From positions 2,327,001 through 2,391,000 of the forward strand of contig NC_017671.1 in assembly GCF_000284595.1 (NCBI RefSeq): a DNA stretch of 64,000 nucleotides, written 5' to 3'. Under the pieces are notes generated by a model, which had not been told where the DNA came from, searched no databases, and saw only the letters and a list, made by a program, of their open reading frames with translations. Each line of letters begins with the position of its first letter. The stretch's first letter is position 1. Both the position numbers and the translations under genes were made by a program. Below, one piece after another: positions 18,224 to 27,527 of this stretch. The DNA comes from Stenotrophomonas maltophilia D457. GTDB taxonomy: Bacteria; Pseudomonadota; Gammaproteobacteria; Xanthomonadales; Xanthomonadaceae.

Positions 18224-20584
18224 GTGGCGAAGCAGGTCCCTGAACGCTCCAAGTCGGACGACAGCAAGGCGTCACGTCGCACGGCCGCGGCGGCGACGAC
18301 CGACAATCCACGCCGCCAGCGCCTCTGGCGCGACCTGGGCCTGATCGCGATCGCGCCGGCCCTGCTCTATCTGGCGGCGAGTCTTTTCACCTATTCAGCG
18401 ACGGATCCTGGCTGGTCGCATACCGGCAGCGTGGTCGCGCCGGTGCACAACCTCGGTGGTCGCGCGGGCGCCTGGATCGCCGACGTGCTGCTGCAGTTGT
18501 TCGGCTACATCGCCTTCCTGCTGCCGGTGGTGCTCGGTGCGCTGTCGTGGATTGCCATGTTCGGCCTCAAGCGCGAGAGCAAGGGCGAGAACGACCTGGA
18601 CCCGGCGCTGCGCCTGGTCGGCCTGGTCGGATTCCTGATCGCCGGCACCGGCTTCCTGCATGTACGCCTGTTCAGCGGCGATGTCTCCAGCGCCGGCGGC
18701 ATCCTCGGCAAGCTGGTTGGCAATTCGCTCACGGTGGGCTTCGGTGCGCTGGGCGCGAACCTGTTCGTGCTGGTGTTGCTGCTGGCCTCGATCACCCTGG
18801 CCACCGGGCTGTCCTGGTTCACGGTGATGGAAAAGATCGGCCGTGGCGTGATGTCGCTGGCACCGTTGCTGGCGCGCAAGAAGGAAGAAGTCACCGAGTG
18901 GCAGCAGACCCGGGTGATGCGCGAGGAGCGCCAGGAAGTGCGCAAGGCCGATGCCGAGGTCCGCGCCAAGCGCGAGCCGGTGAAGATCGAGCCGCGACCG
19001 GAACCGGTGATCGAGAAGAGTGACCGGGCCAAGCGCGACACGCAGATCCCGATGTTCCGTGGCGTCAATGGCGACGGCTCGGACCTGCCGCCGTTGGCCC
19101 TGCTGGACGACCCCAAGCCGCAGCCGGTGGGCTACGACAAGGAAACCCTGGACGCGCTGTCACGGCAGATCGAGTTCAAGCTGAAGGATTTCCGCATCGA
19201 CGCCCAGGTGGTCGGCGCCAACCCCGGGCCGGTCATCACCCGCTTCGAGATCGAGCCCGCGCCGGGCATCAAGGTCAGCCAGATCAGTTCGCTGGACAAG
19301 GACATCGCGCGCGGCCTGTCGGTGAAGTCGGTGCGCGTGGTCGACGTGATTCCGGGCAAGTCGGTGATCGGCCTGGAAATCCCCAACGTCACCCGCGAGA
19401 TGATCTACCTGTCCGAGCTGTTGCGCTCGAAGGAATACGACAAGTCGGCCAGCGTGCTGACCCTGGCGCTGGGCAAGGACATTGCCGGGCGCTCGACCGT
19501 GGCCGATCTGGCGCGCATGCCGCACCTGCTGGTGGCCGGTACCACCGGTTCGGGCAAGTCGGTGGCGGTCAACGCAATGGTGCTGAGCCTGCTGTTCAAG
19601 GCCTCGCCGAAAGACCTGCGGATGCTGATGATCGACCCGAAGATGCTCGAGCTGAGCGTCTACCAGGGCATCCCGCACCTGCTGGCGCCGGTGGTCACCG
19701 ACATGAAGGAGGCTGCCAACGGCCTGCGCTGGTGCGTGGCCGAGATGGAGCGCCGCTACAAGCTGATGAGCGCGGTGGGCGTGCGCAACCTGGCCGGCTT
19801 CAACAAGAAGGTGAAGGAAGCGCAGGATGCCGGCCAGCCGCTGATGGACCCGCTGTTCAAGCCGAACCCGGAGCTGGGCGAGGCGCCGCGTCCATTGGAG
19901 ACGCTGCCGTTCATCGTCATCTTCATCGACGAATTCGCCGACATGATGATGATCGTCGGCAAGAAGGTGGAAGAGCTGATCGCGCGCCTGGCACAGAAGG
20001 CGCGTGCGGCCGGCATCCACCTGATCCTGGCCACGCAGCGCCCGTCGGTGGACGTGATCACGGGCCTGATCAAGGCCAACATCCCGACCCGTATCGCCTT
20101 CCAGGTCAGCTCCAAGATCGACTCGCGCACCATCCTCGACCAGTCCGGCGCGGAAACCCTGCTGGGCCACGGCGACATGCTGTACCTGCCGCCGGGCACC
20201 GCGCTGCCCGAGCGCGTGCATGGTGCGTTCGTGTCCGATGACGAAGTGCACCGCGTGGTCGAGCACCTCAAGGCGATGGGCCCGGCCGACTATATCGACG
20301 GGGTGCTGGACGAGGTGCAGACGATGGGCGACGGCGTGGTCGTCGGTGCCACCGGCCTGCCCGAGACCAGTGCGGCCGGCGACGAGTCCGACCCGCTGTA
20401 TGACGAAGCGCTGCGGGTGGTCACCGAGACCCGCCGCGCCTCGATTTCCGGCGTGCAGCGCCGGCTGAAGATCGGCTACAACCGTGCAGCGCGACTGATC
20501 GAGGCCATGGAAGCGGCCGGCGTGGTCAGCCCGCCCGAGCACAACGGCGACCGCACGGTGCTGGCACCGCCGCCGCCGAAGTAA
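18224..20584 (+). CDS. ftsK: DNA translocase FtsK
   Basis: A 786-residue septal DNA pump that resolves chromosome dimers at dif with XerCD. Four transmembrane helices occupy residues 25-200, followed by a short charged linker (200-280) and the motor. Walker A is GTTGSGKS near residue 440; [20 protein letters not shown] and [11 protein letters not shown] follow. The C-terminal gamma winged helix ([20 protein letters not shown]...) reads KOPS. The chosen GTG at 18224 lies just upstream of a basic N-terminus; no nearby ATG is in frame. The linker is short compared with E. coli FtsK (1329 residues), as is usual outside enterics. Confidence 0.96.
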   Translation: MAKQVPERSKSDDSKASRRTAAAATTDNPRRQRLWRDLGLIAIAPALLYLAASLFTYSATDPGWSHTGSVVAPVHNLGGRAGAWIADVLLQLFGYIAFLLPVVLGALSWIAMFGLKRESKGENDLDPALRLVGLVGFLIAGTGFLHVRLFSGDVSSAGGILGKLVGNSLTVGFGALGANLFVLVLLLASITLATGLSWFTVMEKIGRGVMSLAPLLARKKEEVTEWQQTRVMREERQEVRKADAEVRAKREPVKIEPRPEPVIEKSDRAKRDTQIPMFRGVNGDGSDLPPLALLDDPKPQPVGYDKETLDALSRQIEFKLKDFRIDAQVVGANPGPVITRFEIEPAPGIKVSQISSLDKDIARGLSVKSVRVVDVIPGKSVIGLEIPNVTREMIYLSELLRSKEYDKSASVLTLALGKDIAGRSTVADLARMPHLLVAGTTGSGKSVAVNAMVLSLLFKASPKDLRMLMIDPKMLELSVYQGIPHLLAPVVTDMKEAANGLRWCVAEMERRYKLMSAVGVRNLAGFNKKVKEAQDAGQPLMDPLFKPNPELGEAPRPLETLPFIVIFIDEFADMMMIVGKKVEELIARLAQKARAAGIHLILATQRPSVDVITGLIKANIPTRIAFQVSSKIDSRTILDQSGAETLLGHGDMLYLPPGTALPERVHGAFVSDDEVHRVVEHLKAMGPADYIDGVLDEVQTMGDGVVVGATGLPETSAAGDESDPLYDEALRVVTETRRASISGVQRRLKIGYNRAARLIEAMEAAGVVSPPEHNGDRTVLAPPPPK

Positions 20585-20623
20585 GGCCCGACGTATCCCC
20601 CACGACGTCCAAGGAACCGACGC

Positions 20624-22567
20624 ATGCTTCACCCCGTACCAAGCGCGCTGGCGCTGGCGCTGGCAGCCTTCCTGGCTGCCGGCCCGGCACTGGCAGAAAC
20701 CGCCACCTCCGCGCCCGCCACGGCGCCGCCTTCCACCAGCGGCGATACCGAAGCCAGCAATAATTTCAGCATTGTCCGTTACCGCGCCGACTACCAGGTG
20801 CGGCCGGATGCGGGCAATGTGCAGACCGAAACCTACGAAGTCCTGCTCAAGACCAAGGCCTCCGTCGAGCAGTTCAGCCAGGTGCGGCTGAGCTACAGCG
20901 AAAAGATGGAGACGCTGGAAGTGCTCGGTGCCTACACCATCACCGCCGATGGCCAGCGGCGCGACGTGCCGGCCGATCGCATCTACACCCAGGAGAGTTA
21001 CTCCAGCGCCTCGGCGGCGATGTATGCCGACCGCAAGGTGCGGGTGATCGTGTTCCCGAACCTGGCCCCGGGCACGCGCCTGTACTACCAGGTGCGCCGC
21101 ACCCAGGCCACGCCGTACTTCCCGGGCTATTTCGGCCTGTGGGAAACCTTCAACGTCTTCACCGAGTACGAAGACGCCGAGGTCACCCTGACTGCGCCGG
21201 CCAACCTGCCGATGTTCGTCGACAGCCGCGGCGTGCAGGGCAGCGATCGCCCGACGGTGAAGAACGGCCAGGCGCAGTGGCGCTGGCGCTACCAGCGGCG
21301 CGAGGCCATGCCGGCACAGAACTGGTCGGCGGCGGGCTGGGAGTTCGGCCCGAACATCATGGCCAGCACCTATCGTGACTGGTCGCAGATGGGACGCGCC
21401 TACCAGCTCAAGGCCGGCCCGGCGGCCGACGTGACCCCGGCGCTGCAGGCGCTGGCTGATGAGATCACCGCTGGCATCAGCGACCGGCGCGAGCAGGCCG
21501 ACGCGCTGTACCGCTGGGTGGCGCAGAACATCCGCTATGTGGCGGTGTACCTGGGCAATGGCGGCCTGGAGCCGAACAGCGCGCAGAGCATCCTCGACAA
21601 CCACTATGGTGACTGCAAGGACCATGTGACGATCCTCGAGGCATTGCTGGCAGCCAAGGGCATCGCCAGCTCGCCGGTGCTGATCGGTGCCGGCGGTGGC
21701 CCGACGCTGCCGAAGATTCCGGTGCTGGGCCGCTTCAACCACGCCATCACCTACATCCCCGAGTTCGATCTGTACCTTGATTCGACCACCGCGTGGGCCC
21801 GCTTCGGGCAGCTGCCGGAAGGCGACCTCGGCGCACCGGTGATGCGTACCCGCGACGCCTCGTTGGCGCGCACCCCGGCCAACACGCCAGAGCGCAACGC
21901 CACCTCGATGGAGGTGCGTTTCACCTTCGACGCCAACGGCAACCTGCGCGGCGAGACCATTCCGAAGCTGGGCGAGAACGCCGAGATCGGCATGCGCGCC
22001 CAGTTCTCCCAGCTCAACGCGCAGAATCGTGCGCGCGCCGAGGAGCAGATCATGGCCGCGTCCGGTTTCGACGGGCGAGGGCAGCTGCAGATCCAGGGCG
22101 TGCCGGTCGACCTGACCCGGCCGTTCGGCTATCGCATGGCCTTCCAGGCCGAGGACTACGCCGACTTCAGCGTGGCCGGCGGCATGGCCGTGCCGGATCC
22201 GCCGGGCGGCGAGTCGGTGCGTGGCCTGTACGCCACCGCTTCTGCGCCGGCCAACGAGACGCCGTTCTACTGCAATGCCAGCCTGCGCGAGGAAACCTAT
22301 CGCCTGCAGTTCCCTGCCAATGCGCCGATCATCGCCATCCCGGCCAACCAGCGTTTCACCAACGCCGCTGGCGAGTACCGCGTGGACTGGAGCCGCGAGG
22401 GGCAGGACGTGATCGTGCGCCATCGCCTGCAGCAGAACGCGGTGCGTGGCCCGGAGGCGCTGTGCCAGCCGCAGGACTACACCGCATTCCGCGCGTTGTA
22501 TCGCGAAGTGCGGCGTGGCTTCCGTGGCCAGGTGCTGTACGGCAAGCTGCCGGGCTCGGGCGGCTGA
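20624..22567 (+). CDS. Exported DUF3857/transglutaminase-like protein
   Basis: A 647-residue protein with a signal peptide (MLHPVPSALALALAAFLAAG). An N-terminal DUF3857 beta domain precedes a transglutaminase core with Cys in YGDCKDHVTIL (near residue 331), His in RFNHAITY (near 372) and Asp in LYLDSTTAW (near 386), so the Cys-His-Asp triad is intact. The C-terminal ~200 residues are a DUF3858-like beta domain. Such proteins are presumed periplasmic or surface peptidase/transferases; no substrate is established. It follows ftsK by 39 bp and may be cotranscribed. Confidence 0.85.
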   Translation: MLHPVPSALALALAAFLAAGPALAETATSAPATAPPSTSGDTEASNNFSIVRYRADYQVRPDAGNVQTETYEVLLKTKASVEQFSQVRLSYSEKMETLEVLGAYTITADGQRRDVPADRIYTQESYSSASAAMYADRKVRVIVFPNLAPGTRLYYQVRRTQATPYFPGYFGLWETFNVFTEYEDAEVTLTAPANLPMFVDSRGVQGSDRPTVKNGQAQWRWRYQRREAMPAQNWSAAGWEFGPNIMASTYRDWSQMGRAYQLKAGPAADVTPALQALADEITAGISDRREQADALYRWVAQNIRYVAVYLGNGGLEPNSAQSILDNHYGDCKDHVTILEALLAAKGIASSPVLIGAGGGPTLPKIPVLGRFNHAITYIPEFDLYLDSTTAWARFGQLPEGDLGAPVMRTRDASLARTPANTPERNATSMEVRFTFDANGNLRGETIPKLGENAEIGMRAQFSQLNAQNRARAEEQIMAASGFDGRGQLQIQGVPVDLTRPFGYRMAFQAEDYADFSVAGGMAVPDPPGGESVRGLYATASAPANETPFYCNASLREETYRLQFPANAPIIAIPANQRFTNAAGEYRVDWSREGQDVIVRHRLQQNAVRGPEALCQPQDYTAFRALYREVRRGFRGQVLYGKLPGSGG

Positions 22568-22678
22568 ATCGCCGATGGACGTTCAGGGCGGCATAATGTC
22601 GCCCTGATCGCCCATTCATCTTTCCCCGGGCACACTGGCAACCACCTTTCCTGGCGCCCGCGCCCACAGGATTCCCGC

Positions 22679-23317
22679 ATGAACTTCCGCTTCCGCCGTT
22701 TCCTTGCCACCACCACCCTGGCCGTGGCCTGCGCCGCCGCCGGCAGCGCCTGGGCAGGCGCCCGCGATGACCTGAAGACCTTCACCAGTGGCCTGAAGGG
22801 CCTGGATGGCCAGTTCAGCCAGCAGGTGTTCGACAGCCGCGGCAAGGTGAAGGAATCGACCAGTGGCCGCGTGGCCCTGTCGGCGCCGCGCCTGTTCCGC
22901 TGGGAATACGTGCGCCCGCACGAGCAGTTGATCGTGGCCGACGGCAAGAAGGTCTGGATGTACGAACCGGACCTGGAGCAGGCCACCGTGCGTGAGCAGG
23001 GCAAGGAAGAGCAGAACAGCCCGCTGACCGCGCTGATCAACCCGGCACTGCTGGAACAGCAGTACGACGTCAGTGAAGAGGCTGCGCAGCGCGACGGCCT
23101 GCAGTGGCTGTCGCTGTCGCCGAAGCGCGAGACCGAAGCCAGCTTCCAGTACGCCGCGCTGGGCTTCAATGCCCAGGGCCTGGCCAAGATGGAAATCACC
23201 GATGCGGTTGGCCAGCGTACCGTGATCAGCTTCAGCGGCTGGAAGCGCAACCCGGGCTTCGCGGCCGGCACCTTCAGCTTCACCCCGCCGAAGGGTACCG
23301 ACGTCATCGGTAATTGA
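22679..23317 (+). CDS. lolA: Outer-membrane lipoprotein carrier protein LolA
   Basis: A 212-residue periplasmic chaperone that takes lipoproteins from LolCDE to LolB. It has a signal peptide ending near AGSAWAGA and the conserved fold residues FTSGLKGLDGQFSQQVFD, LFRWEYVRPHEQLIVADGKK and the hydrophobic lining typical of LolA. The ftsK-lolA-rarA order is conserved in gammaproteobacteria (here with the transglutaminase inserted). Confidence 0.94.
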   Translation: MNFRFRRFLATTTLAVACAAAGSAWAGARDDLKTFTSGLKGLDGQFSQQVFDSRGKVKESTSGRVALSAPRLFRWEYVRPHEQLIVADGKKVWMYEPDLEQATVREQGKEEQNSPLTALINPALLEQQYDVSEEAAQRDGLQWLSLSPKRETEASFQYAALGFNAQGLAKMEITDAVGQRTVISFSGWKRNPGFAAGTFSFTPPKGTDVIGN

Positions 23318-23335
23318 CCTGTGGGCGGAGGCGCT

Positions 23336-23700
23336 TTGGTGGGTGTCAACCTTGGTTGACACGCTTTTGATCTACCGGCCAGCGGCCGGCTCTACCGATC
23401 CTGTGGCCTGATCTGCCGGGCAGGGTTCGGTGCTGTCTGCTCTGGCGGGTGTCAACCGGCACCGTCATGGTGGGTGTCAACCTTGGTTGACACGCTCTTG
23501 ATCTGCCGGCCAGCGGCCGGCACTACCACCCGTGCGGCCTGATCGCCGGCATGGCCCGGCGCTTTCTGCTCTGGTGGGTTTCAACCGGGACCGCCTTGGT
23601 GGGTGTCAACCGTTGGTTGGCACGCTTGGGATCTGCCGGCCAGCGGCCGGCACTACCAGACATCGCGTCCCGCCGCCGGGCACGGCCCGGCGCTACCGTT
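23336..23700. repeat. Tandem array (about 2.8 copies) of a ~130-bp unit made of GTAG-type palindromes
   Basis: The lolA-rarA gap is filled by three diverged copies starting near 23336, 23468 and 23597. Each begins GGTGGGTGTCAACC, forms GTGTCAACC-tt-GGTTGACAC (or a variant), then CCGGCC-agc-GGCCGG, and ends in a CTACC tail (GTAG on the minus strand). The second half of each unit (TCTGCTCTGG...TCAACCGG) is also repeated, so the whole ~130 bp was duplicated, not just the palindromes. No gene is visible here. Confidence 0.85.
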
Positions 23701-23711
23701 GGGCGGCGCGG

Positions 23712-23724
23712 TACAATGACCGGG
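23712..23724 (+). promoter_or_regulatory. Candidate rarA promoter giving a leaderless mRNA
   Basis: TACAAT (23712-23717) is followed by 6 nt (GACCGG) and the GTG at 23724, the same geometry as at clpS. Transcription would begin at the start codon. Confidence 0.5.
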
Positions 23725-25085
23725 TGGCAAGACATCGTTCAACTTCCTTCCCTGGTCCCGATCTGCTGAGCGTCGATCGGGAACACCTGCGCCCGCTGGC
23801 CGAGCGCATGCGTCCGCGCACTCTCGACGAAATGGTTGGGCAGAAGCGCCTGCTGGCGCCGGACAGCGCGCTGCGTCGCGCGGTCGAATCCGGTCGCGTG
23901 CATTCGATGATCCTGTGGGGGCCGCCAGGCTGTGGCAAGACCACGCTGGCGCTGTTGCTGGCCGAATACTCCGACGCAGAATTCCGTGCCATCTCCGCCG
24001 TCCTCTCCGGCCTGCCGGAGGTGCGCCAGGTGTTGGCCGAGGCCGCGCAGCGTTTCGCCGAAGGCCGGCGCACCGTGCTGTTCGTGGATGAGGTGCATCG
24101 CTTCAACAAGGCGCAGCAGGACGCCTTCCTGCCGCACATCGAGCGCGGCACGATCCTGTTCGTCGGTGCCACCACCGAGAATCCGTCGTTCGAGTTGAAT
24201 TCCGCATTGCTGTCGCGTTGCCGCGTGCATGTCCTGGAAGGCGTTTCGCCCACCGACATCGTCGAGGCGCTGGAACGTGCGCTGGGTGATCGCGAGCGCG
24301 GCCTGGGCGAAGAGGGTATCGAGGTCGCCCCCGAACTGCTTCTGGAAATCGCCACCGCTGCCGATGGTGATGTGCGCCGTGCGCTGACCCTGTTGGAAAT
24401 CGCCGCGGAACTGGCGGGCGGGGAGGGAGGGCGCATCACGCCGCAGACCCTGACCCAGGTGCTGGCCGATCGCACCCGTCGCTTCGACAAGGGCGGCGAG
24501 CAGTTCTACGACCAGATCTCGGCGCTGCACAAGTCGGTACGCAGCTCCAACCCGGATGCCGCGCTGTACTGGCTGACCCGCATGCTCGATGGTGGCTGCG
24601 ACCCGTCCTACCTGGCGCGCCGGCTGACCCGCATGGCCATCGAGGATATCGGCCTGGCCGATCCGCGCGCGCAGAGCATGGCGCTGGAAGCCTGGGACAT
24701 CTACGAGCGGCTGGGCAGCCCGGAAGGCGAGCTGGCGTTCGCGCAGCTGGTGCTTTACTTGGCCAGCACCGCCAAGTCGAACGCCGGCTATGCCGCATTC
24801 AACCAAGCCAAGGCCGACGTGCGCGAGAGCGGTACCGAAGAAGTGCCGCTGCACCTGCGCAATGCACCGACCAAGCTGATGAAGGAGCTCGGCTACGGCG
24901 CCGAGTACCAGTACGACCATGACGCCGAGGGTGGCATCGCGCTGGACCAGACGGGTTTCCCGGATGCGATGGGCGAACGGGTGTACTACAACCCCGTGCC
25001 GCGTGGCCTGGAAATCAAGCTGAAGGAAAAGCTGGACCGGCTGCGTGCCGAGCGCGAAGCGGCGAGGGCGGCAAAGGGTCGCTGA
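23724..25085 (+). CDS. rarA: Replication-associated recombination protein A (MgsA/RarA)
   Basis: A 453-residue AAA+ clamp-loader-like ATPase that acts at stalled replication forks. PLAERMRPRTLDEMVGQ opens the conserved part; Walker A is GPPGCGKTTLA near residue 67, Walker B VLFVDEVHRFNKAQQDAFLP, followed by GATTENPSFELN and the C-terminal MgsA tetramerisation region (DPSYLARRLTRMAIEDIGLAD). GTG 23724 gives a length close to E. coli RarA (447). Upstream in-frame codons lie in the repeat array and are not plausible coding sequence. Confidence 0.95.
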   Translation: MARHRSTSFPGPDLLSVDREHLRPLAERMRPRTLDEMVGQKRLLAPDSALRRAVESGRVHSMILWGPPGCGKTTLALLLAEYSDAEFRAISAVLSGLPEVRQVLAEAAQRFAEGRRTVLFVDEVHRFNKAQQDAFLPHIERGTILFVGATTENPSFELNSALLSRCRVHVLEGVSPTDIVEALERALGDRERGLGEEGIEVAPELLLEIATAADGDVRRALTLLEIAAELAGGEGGRITPQTLTQVLADRTRRFDKGGEQFYDQISALHKSVRSSNPDAALYWLTRMLDGGCDPSYLARRLTRMAIEDIGLADPRAQSMALEAWDIYERLGSPEGELAFAQLVLYLASTAKSNAGYAAFNQAKADVRESGTEEVPLHLRNAPTKLMKELGYGAEYQYDHDAEGGIALDQTGFPDAMGERVYYNPVPRGLEIKLKEKLDRLRAEREAARAAKGR

Positions 25086-25097
25086 CCCGGTTTATGT

Positions 25098-25216
25098 AGC
25101 GTCGAGCCGCGCTCGACTCCGCTCTGGACCGGGCCAGCAGCGCCTGCGGCAACGGCAGCCGAGCATGGGCTCGGCTCTACAGGGCCAATGGCAGCCGAGC
25201 ATGGCTCGGCTCCACA
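25098..25216. repeat. Three GTAG-type palindromes
   Basis: GTCGAG-ccgcg-CTCGAC near 25105, AGCCGAG-catggg-CTCGGCT near 25161 and AGCCGAG-catgg-CTCGGCT near 25193, each flanked by GTAG or its complement. They fill the gap between rarA and the DUF805 gene. A fourth of the same kind (GAGTCG-ggcatgg-CTCGACTC relative) is at about 25656-25675. Confidence 0.7.
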
Positions 25217-25274
25217 TTGTTCCCGGCGGCGGTCTTTGGCACACTGCGCGGCCACTTTTTCAAGGATTGATGCC

Positions 25275-25646
25275 GTGCAGGAAATGATTCTGCCGTTGAA
25301 GCGCTACGCCCAGTTCGAGGGGCGTGCCAACCGTCGTGAGTACTGGATGTTCCAGCTGTTCATGCTGATCGTCTCCGCCGTCCTGATGGTGCCGCTCGTT
25401 GCCGGGCTGGTGATGCAGTCCGACGTCCTGGGCATCGCGTCGATCATCCTGTTTGTCGTGTTCTGGCTGGCCACGTTCGTGCCGGTCATCGCCGTCACCG
25501 TGCGCCGCCTGCACGACTGCAACCAGTCGGGCTGGATGTACCTGCTGGCCTTCGTTCCGTTCGGCGGCCTGGTGATCTTCGTATTCGCGCTGCTGCCGGG
25601 CACGCCGCAGGAAAATGCTTATGGTCCGGTGCCTTCGGGGCCGTGA
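25275..25646 (+). CDS. DUF805 family inner-membrane protein
   Basis: A 123-residue protein. After a short N-terminus with the family motif FEGRANRREYW come four hydrophobic segments (FQLFMLIVSAVLMVPLV, SIILFVVFWLATFVPVI, and a C-terminal pair around YLLAFVPFGGLVIFVFALL), with the conserved VRRLHDCNQSGW loop between them. DUF805 proteins have no established function. GTG 25275 is preferred because AAGGA lies 9 nt upstream; ATG 25284 is an alternative. Confidence 0.85.
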   Translation: MQEMILPLKRYAQFEGRANRREYWMFQLFMLIVSAVLMVPLVAGLVMQSDVLGIASIILFVVFWLATFVPVIAVTVRRLHDCNQSGWMYLLAFVPFGGLVIFVFALLPGTPQENAYGPVPSGP

Positions 25647-25693
25647 CATTTCGCGAGTCGGGCATGGCTCGACTCCACAAGAGGCAAAGAAAA

Positions 25694-25716
25694 GAAGCCG
25701 GCATTTCGCCGGCTTC
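25694..25716. terminator. Bidirectional intrinsic terminator
   Basis: Stem GAAGCCGGC / GCCGGCTTC with loop ATTTC. On the minus strand it is followed by TTTTCTTT, on the plus strand by GTCTTTA. It separates the convergent DUF805 gene and the small secreted protein gene. Confidence 0.8.
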
Positions 25717-25720
25717 GTCT

Positions 25721-26095
25721 TTACTTGATGGTGCAGTCGCCGAAGGACAGGTAGTCCGTGCCGGAACTGAACTGCAGCGTGCAGCTGGCGGTGAACGTCG
25801 CGCCTTCTTCCAGTGCGCCCAGCTTGGCCGCCTGCTGTTCGTCGTCGCTGGTCAGTCGGGCCAGGACATTGCCCTGGTCGTCGCCGGCCTCGATCAGCGG
25901 CTCGCCCGCCAGGTTGCTGGAAACGCTCAGGGCTACGGCAGTGAATGTCACCGTCTGGTTGAGTTGGTCCATGCCCAGTGACGAATTGCCGGCTTCTTCA
26001 AAGGCCTGGTAGAGCGTTGGCAGGTCCTGTGCGGCATGGGCGGCCAGCGGCGCAAGCAGGCCGAGGGAGAGGGCGATCAGGGTGGTGTGCTTCAA
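25721..26095 (-). CDS. Secreted OB-fold-like protein (tRNA_anti-like family)
   Basis: A 124-residue exported protein. No ATG is in frame, so the likely start is TTG at 26093-26095, giving signal peptide (M)KHTTLIALSLGLLAPLAAHA. The mature region (NQTVTFTAVALSVSSNLAGE... GATFTASCTLQFSSGTDYLSFGDCTI) has the strand pattern of the small OB-fold proteins annotated tRNA_anti-like or OB-fold putative lipoprotein. Two Cys near the C-terminus may pair. Function unknown. Confidence 0.6.
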   Translation of the reverse strand: MKHTTLIALSLGLLAPLAAHAAQDLPTLYQAFEEAGNSSLGMDQLNQTVTFTAVALSVSSNLAGEPLIEAGDDQGNVLARLTSDDEQQAAKLGALEEGATFTASCTLQFSSGTDYLSFGDCTIK

Positions 26096-26296
26096 GGGAG
26101 TCTCACAATCATGGGATCCAATCCCATGCCGGTTGTGTGCAGATGAACGCGACCCGGATGGCGGCAAGTGCCCGCCATCCATGGCTGCGCTGGAAGCGGG
26201 GCGATCCAATGCCCCGATGGGCGGCAAAATAGGGGAATTGCTGCCCCTTGCGCAACCCGGGCATGCGCGCGCGTGATACACAGCGTGACGTTTGAT

Positions 26297-26315
26297 CGAT
26301 GTGATAATCATTCGC
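26297..26315 (+). promoter_or_regulatory. Fur-box-like operator upstream of the iron/haem cluster
   Basis: The central 11 bases TGATAATCATT (26302-26312) match the core of the 19-bp Fur consensus exactly; the flanks match poorly. It lies 65 bp before the esterase start and near a possible -10 (TAGACT, 26324-26329). The genes behind it are iron/haem functions, which supports the call. Confidence 0.6.
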
Positions 26316-26376
26316 GTTTAAGGTAGACTGCGGTCCCTTGTGAACCGGCGGCCCTGGGCCGCTTCTGCCGCCGCTG

Positions 26377-27405
26377 ATGAAGCACTTTGTTCCGCCTTCG
26401 CGCCGTGGTCTGCTGGCCCGCGGCTTGGCCGCCTTGATGATGGGTCTGCTCCTGGCCACCCCATATGCCCATGCACAGCAGCGCAACCCGCTGCAGAAGA
26501 TCGGCCGCACCGTGCTCGACGAGCCGGCGGCCAGCTATCGCTTCGAGCATTTCGTGGTGGACAGTCCCGACCAGCAACGCCGCTGGCGGGTGAACCTGGC
26601 GATTCCGGCCAAGGCCGGCAAGACGCCATCCCCGGTGCTCTACGCGCTGGACGGCAACGCCGTCGCGATGGTCCTGGATCAGCCGTTGCTGGCCGAGCTG
26701 GCCGCGCGCAAGGCGCCGCCGGTGCTGGTGCTGATCGGCTACGACAACGACCTGCGCATCGATTCCAAGGCGCGCACCCGCGACTACACCGCATGGATCG
26801 ACCGTGCCGACGACGAGAGCGGTACGACCCAGGCGGTTGGCGGTGGGGCTGCCGCGTTCCTGGATGTGATCGAGCGCCGCATCAAGCCGGAAGTGGAGCG
26901 TCGCGCACGCATCGACACGCAGCAGCAAGCGCTGTGGGGCCACTCGCTGGGTGGATTGTTCGTGCTCAATGCGCTGTACACGCGTCCGGCCGCCTTCCAG
27001 TCCTATCTGGCCGCCAGCCCGTCGCTGTGGTGGAGCCAGGGTGCGGCGCTGGGGGATCCGGAACAACAGTTCGTGCAGAACGTGCACGGCCAACCGGCAA
27101 GGCTCTGGCTGATGCTGGGCGGTGCCGAGCGTGTCGGTGATCGCGGCAAGCGCGACATGAACAATCCGCGCGTGGTAGCGCACCTGCGCCGCATCGGTGG
27201 CGCCACCCCGGATGCGGCGATGCAGCTGTCCGAGCGCTTGGGCAAGGTGCCGGGCCTGAGCGTGCAGTACCGCGAGTTCCCCGGCCTTGGCCACGGCCCG
27301 ATGCTGCCGGCGTCCTTCCATGCGGCGCTGCATGAGCTGTACGGCGTGACCGATCGCAGCGCCGGCGATGGCGCGCCCAATGGCGGTGACAACGCCGCCG
27401 AATGA
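26377..27405 (+). CDS. Exported alpha/beta-hydrolase of the putative esterase (IroE/Fes-like) family
   Basis: A 342-residue protein with a Tat-like or Sec signal (RRGLLARGLAALMMGLLLA, cut near HAQQ). The nucleophile is in GHSLGGLF (near residue 190) and the catalytic His in GLGHGPMLP (near 307), matching the PF00756 esterase fold used by IroE and similar siderophore esterases. Being first behind a Fur-like box and upstream of a haem importer, hydrolysis of a siderophore ester is a reasonable inference, not shown. It ends about 120 bp before the YncE-like gene. Confidence 0.8.
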   Translation: MKHFVPPSRRGLLARGLAALMMGLLLATPYAHAQQRNPLQKIGRTVLDEPAASYRFEHFVVDSPDQQRRWRVNLAIPAKAGKTPSPVLYALDGNAVAMVLDQPLLAELAARKAPPVLVLIGYDNDLRIDSKARTRDYTAWIDRADDESGTTQAVGGGAAAFLDVIERRIKPEVERRARIDTQQQALWGHSLGGLFVLNALYTRPAAFQSYLAASPSLWWSQGAALGDPEQQFVQNVHGQPARLWLMLGGAERVGDRGKRDMNNPRVVAHLRRIGGATPDAAMQLSERLGKVPGLSVQYREFPGLGHGPMLPASFHAALHELYGVTDRSAGDGAPNGGDNAAE

Positions 27406-27527
27406 ATCCCTTCGCACGCGCTGCCGTGCGACCCCACTACCCAGGCGAGGCTGCCGACGTGCAGCGGCCCAGGCAACCGATGACCCCCGCGCCACGTGGC
27501 GCGGCCTACGTGTGCAAGGAGCCTGCC

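Noticed and set aside
19160..22423. A 1087-codon open frame on the minus strand across ftsK and the transglutaminase gene
   Set aside because: It is fully antisense to two well-supported genes, has His/Gln/Arg-rich composition and no domain; long antisense frames are expected at this GC content.
23336..23700. Possible CRISPR-like array
   Set aside because: Only about three diverged ~130-bp units, strongly palindromic, with repeated spacers and no cas genes; it is an amplified GTAG-type repeat.
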